Assembly (NCBI RefSeq): GCF_902506295.1
Contig: NZ_LR733312.1
Coordinates: 1,502,095-1,566,094 of the forward strand
Origin: Luteimonas sp. 9C
Lineage (GTDB): Bacteria > Pseudomonadota > Gammaproteobacteria > Xanthomonadales > Xanthomonadaceae
Direction: 5' to 3'
DNA: 64,000 nt
A program made the translations under genes and the position numbers. Shown here in pieces: positions 59,943 through 64,000 of the stretch. Position 1 is the stretch's first letter. Each line of letters opens with the position of its first letter. Under the pieces are notes generated by a model. The model saw only the letters and a list, made by a program, of their open reading frames with translations, was not told where the DNA came from and made no database searches.

Positions 59943-61142
59943 TCAGGTCAGCTCCGCGAAGAATTCGCGGATGCGGGCCAGCCCGGGCGCGAGCTGCGCT
60001 TCGGGACAGGTGTAGCTGATGCGCAGGGCGCGCGGCTCGCCGAACGCCGAACCCGGCACACAGGCCACGCCCTTGGTTTCGAGCAGCGCGTTGCACAGGT
60101 CGACGTCGCTTTCGATGCGCAGGTCGCCGTGCGACTTGCCGAACGCGACGCTGATGTCGGGAAACACATAGAACGCGCCGGCCGGCTTCGGACAGACCAC
60201 GCCCGGAATCTCCACCAGCGCCGCCATCACCACATCGCGGCGCGCCTGGAACTCGGCGCACTTGGCCGTCGGCACGTCCTGCGGGCCGGAAAGCGCGGCG
60301 ACCGCGGCGGCGGTCACGACTTCCGGCACGTTGGTGATGTGGTTGGAGTTCATCGTCGCGAAGGCCTTTGCGACGGTTTCGGGACCCGCCAGCAGGCCGA
60401 CGCGCCAGCCCGGCATGCCGTAGGTCTTGGACAGCGAGTCGACGAAGATCGTGCGCTCGCGCAGTTCGGGCCGCGCCTGCACCACGTTGTGGTAGCCGAT
60501 GCCGTCGAAGACCATCCGGTTGTAGATGTCGTCGGTGATGATCCACGTGTCGGGATGGCGCACCAGCACGTCGGCCAGCGCGGCGATCTCGTCGCGCGTG
60601 TAGACCATGCCGGTCGGGTTCGACGGATTGTTGAACAGGAAGACCTTGGGCTTACGTGCCAGCGCGGCATCGAGCTGCGCCGGGGTGAGCTTGTAGTCCT
60701 GCTCGGGCGGGCACGGCAGCAGCTGGATGTCGGCGCCGACGATCTCGGCGATGTCCAGATACGTCGTCCAGTACGGCGTGGCGAAAGCGAAGCCGTCGCC
60801 TTCGTCGAGCAGCACTTCGGCCAGCGTGTAGAGGATGTGCTTGGCGCCGATGCCGCTGGCGCAGTGCGCGCGGGTGTAGCCCGGCAGGCCGATGCGATCG
60901 AGATGGCCGATGAAGGCGTCGAGCAGCGCGTCGCTGCCGCGGTTGCTGCCGTACTGGCCGCTGTCGTGGTCGAGCGCCTCGCGCGCCGCCGCGTAGACGT
61001 GCGGGCCGGGCAGGAAGTTCGGCACCCCGATCGAGAAGCTGATGATGTCCCGGCCTTCGGCCTTCAGGCGCTTGGCCTGTTCGGCGACCTGCATGATGGC
61101 GCTGGGCTTGGCGCGACCGGTACGCGCGGCGAGCTGGGGCAT
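59943..61142 (-). CDS. PLP-dependent aminotransferase, class I
   Basis: The 399-residue protein starts MPQLAARTGRAKPSAIMQVA at 61142. Fold-type I landmarks are ISFSIGVPNFLPGPHVYAAA, FLFNNPSNPTGMVYTRDEIA, and the PLP lysine in IFVDSLSKTYGMPGWRVGLL. The aspartate aminotransferase subgroup is the best fit by length and by VKP-like FLF-NPSNP context, but other 2-oxoacid aminotransferases, such as those making alanine or methionine, are possible. Mdh lies 68 bases downstream on the same strand, so a malate-aspartate link is attractive but unproven. Confidence 0.9.
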   Translation of the reverse strand: MPQLAARTGRAKPSAIMQVAEQAKRLKAEGRDIISFSIGVPNFLPGPHVYAAAREALDHDSGQYGSNRGSDALLDAFIGHLDRIGLPGYTRAHCASGIGAKHILYTLAEVLLDEGDGFAFATPYWTTYLDIAEIVGADIQLLPCPPEQDYKLTPAQLDAALARKPKVFLFNNPSNPTGMVYTRDEIAALADVLVRHPDTWIITDDIYNRMVFDGIGYHNVVQARPELRERTIFVDSLSKTYGMPGWRVGLLAGPETVAKAFATMNSNHITNVPEVVTAAAVAALSGPQDVPTAKCAEFQARRDVVMAALVEIPGVVCPKPAGAFYVFPDISVAFGKSHGDLRIESDVDLCNALLETKGVACVPGSAFGEPRALRISYTCPEAQLAPGLARIREFFAELT

Positions 61143-61257
61143 CGGTAATTCTCTTCGAGAAGCGTCGGGACTGCGGCGGAAACGCTGATTTTCGGCGGCA
61201 GATGGTACCACGCAGCCCTCTGGCGACTGCCGCCGCAGGGGTCACGCGGAGCCGGAT

Positions 61258-62040
61258 TCAGAGGTAATCGAGCACGTCGCCGAGGTCGTAGTTGTCGTCG
61301 AAATAGGTCTGCCACTGCGCGTAGGCGTCGCGCAGACATTCGGGCGTCGTGCAGGCATCGAGCTGCTTCACCACGGCGGCTGCGGTGCGGTCGCCATCGG
61401 GGTAGCGCGCCGACAGTTCGACCAGCTGCGTCCGCAGGCTTCGATCGAGCTCGCCGAACTCGCTCTCGCTGCAGGCCAGCGTCGCCCGCAGGCTGTCCGC
61501 CGGGGCGTCGCCACCGCAGGCCACGGCCTCCGGCAGCACGTCGGCCTGGCGGATCGCCAGCACGAGTTCCTGGTGATCACGCTCGGTCAACCGGCGCACG
61601 AAGCCCAGCGTTTCGACCTGGCCCTGCGCCCAGGTGACGCGCAGGCGAAAGCCCTCACCGGACGCCGCGTCCTGCACCTTGCGCAGGGTCACCGTCTCGT
61701 CGGGCCCGTTCTCGCGGGTGACGCGGTAGGCCAGCGTCTGGTTGGCGACATCGACATCCTCGACCCCGCCTGCAAGCCGGACGCCGTCGCGCAGGATCCG
61801 CAGGCCGTCCGCGTCCTGCCATTGAATCGCGTAGATCGTTTCGGCATCGTCGCTCTGCGAGCGGTCGGTGCTCCAGATGCCGTCGAGGCTGCGTTCGAGA
61901 TCCTGCGCCTGCGACGCATCCGCAAGATCAGGACCCACGCGGTCGACGTTGGAATCGGGCCCAGCGGGCCCGCAACCGGATAGCACGCCGACGCCCACCG
62001 CCAACACCAGACCGCACCACCGCGTGCCGTTCGAGGCCAT
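61258..62040 (-). CDS. hypothetical lipoprotein with LprI-like C terminus
   Basis: The 260-residue protein has a lipoprotein signal (MASNGTRWCGLVLAVGVGVL, then SGCGP; lipobox LSGC). A first domain of about 110 residues begins DLERSLDGIWSTDRSQSDDA and is rich in beta-pattern, ending near LGFVRRL. The last 80 residues hold paired cysteines in ACSESEFGELDRSLRTQLVE and DACTTPECLRDAYAQWQTY, a spacing reminiscent of the LprI lysozyme-inhibitor fold. That link is a guess. GGGGA precedes the ATG. No recognised function. Confidence 0.7.
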   Translation of the reverse strand: MASNGTRWCGLVLAVGVGVLSGCGPAGPDSNVDRVGPDLADASQAQDLERSLDGIWSTDRSQSDDAETIYAIQWQDADGLRILRDGVRLAGGVEDVDVANQTLAYRVTRENGPDETVTLRKVQDAASGEGFRLRVTWAQGQVETLGFVRRLTERDHQELVLAIRQADVLPEAVACGGDAPADSLRATLACSESEFGELDRSLRTQLVELSARYPDGDRTAAAVVKQLDACTTPECLRDAYAQWQTYFDDNYDLGDVLDYL

Positions 62041-62060
62041 TCCATTCCCCTAAAGAAAAC

Positions 62061-62081
62061 AGGCCGGCGAATGGCCGGCCT
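62061..62081 (-). terminator. Rho-independent terminator of ppiB
   Basis: AGGCCGGC (62061-62068) pairs with GCCGGCCT (62074-62081) around GAATG. On the minus strand the stem is followed by TGTTTTCTTTA, a T-rich tail, 12 bases after the ppiB stop. Confidence 0.85.
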
Positions 62082-62092
62082 GTCGGTGTCGC

Positions 62093-62587
<495 letters not shown>

Positions 62588-62705
62588 GAGGAATCCTGGT
62601 TGGAGGGAGAATCATCGGCGTACCGACGAACCCGCGACATGCGGCCCCGGATGACCGGTTTCAAGCGGCCGCCGGGCCGGTCCGCCATGCGGCAGCGCAA
62701 CACGC

Positions 62706-62711
62706 TATAAT
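62706..62711 (+). promoter_or_regulatory. -10 element for typA
   Basis: A perfect TATAAT lies 61 bases before the typA ATG. No good -35 was found at the usual distance. Confidence 0.6.
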
Positions 62712-62771
62712 GCGGGGCTCTTTCACTGACTCTTGTGCGCCCCGGTCTTCGACTCTGGCGCAGCCTTGCCC

Positions 62772-64000
62772 ATGTCCATCGAACGCCTGCGCAATATCGC
62801 CATCGTCGCCCACGTCGACCATGGCAAGACCACCCTCGTCGACTGCCTGCTGAAGCAGTCGGGCACGCTCTCCGAGCGCACCGTGCTCGCCGAGCGCGTG
62901 ATGGACAGCAACGACCAGGAAAAGGAACGTGGCATCACGATCCTCGCCAAGAACACGGCGATCACCTGGAACGGCAACCGCATCAACATCGTCGATACCC
63001 CGGGCCACGCCGACTTCGGCGGTGAGGTCGAGCGCGTGCTGTCGATGGTGGACACCGTGCTGATCCTCGTCGACGCGATGGACGGCCCGATGCCGCAGAC
63101 GCGCTTCGTGACCCAGAAGGCGTTCGCGATGGGCTTCAAGCCGATCGTGGTGGTCAACAAGATCGACCGCCCGGGCGCGCGTCCGGACTGGGTGATCGAC
63201 CAGGTGTTCGACCTGTTCGACAAGCTCGGCGCGACCAACGAGCAGCTCGACTTCCCGATCGTCTACGCCTCGGCGCTGCACGGGTACGCGAGCCTCGACG
63301 ACGCTGCGCGTTCGGGCGACATGACCCCGCTGTACGAAGCGATCATGCAGCACGCCCCGATGCCGGAAGTCGACCCGGACGGCGCCTTCCAGATGCGCAT
63401 CAGCCAGCTCGACTACAACAACTTCGTCGGCGTGATCGGCATCGGCCGCATCCAGCGCGGCACCCTGAAGAAGAACATGCCGGTCTCGGTCATCAGCCGC
63501 GAAGGCAAGAAGCGCCAGGGCAAGGTGATGCAGGTGCTGGGCTTCCTGGGCCTGGAACGCATCGAGCAGGACACCGCCGAGGCCGGCGACATCGTCGCGA
63601 TCTCCGGCATCCAGGACCTGACCATTTCCGACACGGTCTGCGCGCTGGATACCCCGGAAGCGCTGCCGGCACTGACCGTCGACGAGCCCACGATCTCGAT
63701 GACCTTCCAGGTCAACAACTCGCCGTTCGCAGGCAACAAGGATCTGTCGGGTGGCAAGTTCCTGACCAGCCGCCAGCTGAAGGACCGCCTCGAGCGCGAG
63801 ACCGTGCACAACGTGGCGCTGAAGGTCGAGCAGCTGGAGGACGCGGACAAGTTCCTGGTCTCGGGCCGCGGCGAACTGCACCTGTCGGTGCTGATCGAGA
63901 ACATGCGCCGCGAGGGTTTCGAACTCGCCGTGTCGCGCCCGGAAGTGATCATCAAGGAAATCGACGGCCAGATGATGGAGCCGATCGAACAGCTGGTGGT
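62772..64000 (+). CDS. typA: GTP-binding ribosome-associated protein TypA/BipA, 3' end beyond window
   Basis: The first 409 codons encode the start of TypA/BipA, a translational GTPase related to EF-G that binds ribosomes and aids 50S assembly and stress adaptation. GTPase motifs are visible: [19 protein letters not shown] (G1), [14 protein letters not shown] (G2), [20 protein letters not shown] (G3) and [15 protein letters not shown] (G4). The domain II segment [20 protein letters not shown] follows. TypA has about 600 residues, so roughly the last 200 are outside the window. A TATAAT lies upstream. Confidence 0.98.
   Translation, partial: MSIERLRNIAIVAHVDHGKTTLVDCLLKQSGTLSERTVLAERVMDSNDQEKERGITILAKNTAITWNGNRINIVDTPGHADFGGEVERVLSMVDTVLILVDAMDGPMPQTRFVTQKAFAMGFKPIVVVNKIDRPGARPDWVIDQVFDLFDKLGATNEQLDFPIVYASALHGYASLDDAARSGDMTPLYEAIMQHAPMPEVDPDGAFQMRISQLDYNNFVGVIGIGRIQRGTLKKNMPVSVISREGKKRQGKVMQVLGFLGLERIEQDTAEAGDIVAISGIQDLTISDTVCALDTPEALPALTVDEPTISMTFQVNNSPFAGNKDLSGGKFLTSRQLKDRLERETVHNVALKVEQLEDADKFLVSGRGELHLSVLIENMRREGFELAVSRPEVIIKEIDGQMMEPIEQLV

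Overview
The window is GC-rich DNA from one replicon, almost fully coding, with short intergenic gaps and many 4-base ATGA or GTGA gene overlaps. Gene content points to a gammaproteobacterium of the Xanthomonadaceae (Lysobacter/Luteimonas/Stenotrophomonas type): HutF-type histidine degradation, AcnD/PrpF-type methylcitrate cycle, folC-SPOR-purF order, bTHX ribosomal protein, an OmpA porin with a Pro/Ala linker, S46 peptidase, and the family's dispersed intergenic inverted repeats. No tRNA, rRNA, CRISPR array, prophage or insertion sequence was seen. The assignment to family is inference from these features, not a database match.

Layout. 1-14 kb: hutU with a coupled DsbA-like gene, a ThuA-like lipoprotein, a nucleotide-pyrophosphatase-like lipoprotein, an alkA-ogt alkylation repair pair, a LytS/LytTR-type two-component system behind a class C beta-lactamase-like serine hydrolase, then the divergent hutF and hutI genes. 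14-18 kb: ribosomal protein bTHX and a probable zinc-limitation locus (MerC-like protein, His-rich TonB receptor, Zur). 17.9-18.4 kb: a 484-base inverted repeat. 18.5-33 kb: gltX, lpxH, the purF/SPOR/folC run, an S46 peptidase and threonine catabolism (tdh, kbl) with a metallopeptidase gene between the two enzymes. 33-37.5 kb: ompA, a LysR regulator and an oxidoreductase. 37.6-42.6 kb: a three-gene SMC-type condensin operon resembling MksBEF/JetABC without a neighbouring nuclease gene. 42.7-46.3 kb: fadH, a SleB-like hydrolase and a GST. 46.6-56.4 kb: a complete methylcitrate cycle (prpB, prpC, acnD, prpF, prpE) with an RNA-ligase-like gene embedded, and a divergent gene encoding a MerR-like DNA-binding domain fused to a citrate-synthase fold. 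56.5-64 kb: a lower-GC membrane protein and glycosyltransferase, then mdh, an aminotransferase, a lipoprotein, ppiB and the start of typA.

How the genes fit together. Propionyl-CoA made by PrpE enters the 2-methylcitrate cycle (PrpC, AcnD with PrpF, PrpB) to give pyruvate and succinate; Mdh is nearby. Threonine goes through Tdh and Kbl to glycine and acetyl-CoA. Histidine goes through HutU, HutI and HutF to N-formylglutamate. Zur probably controls the His-rich receptor and the MerC-like protein through an AT-rich site in their shared promoter. The most interesting candidates for new biology are the HTH-citrate-synthase protein with its operator, the condensin operon without nuclease, the 2H phosphoesterase inside the prp operon, and the long hairpin-rich inverted repeat.
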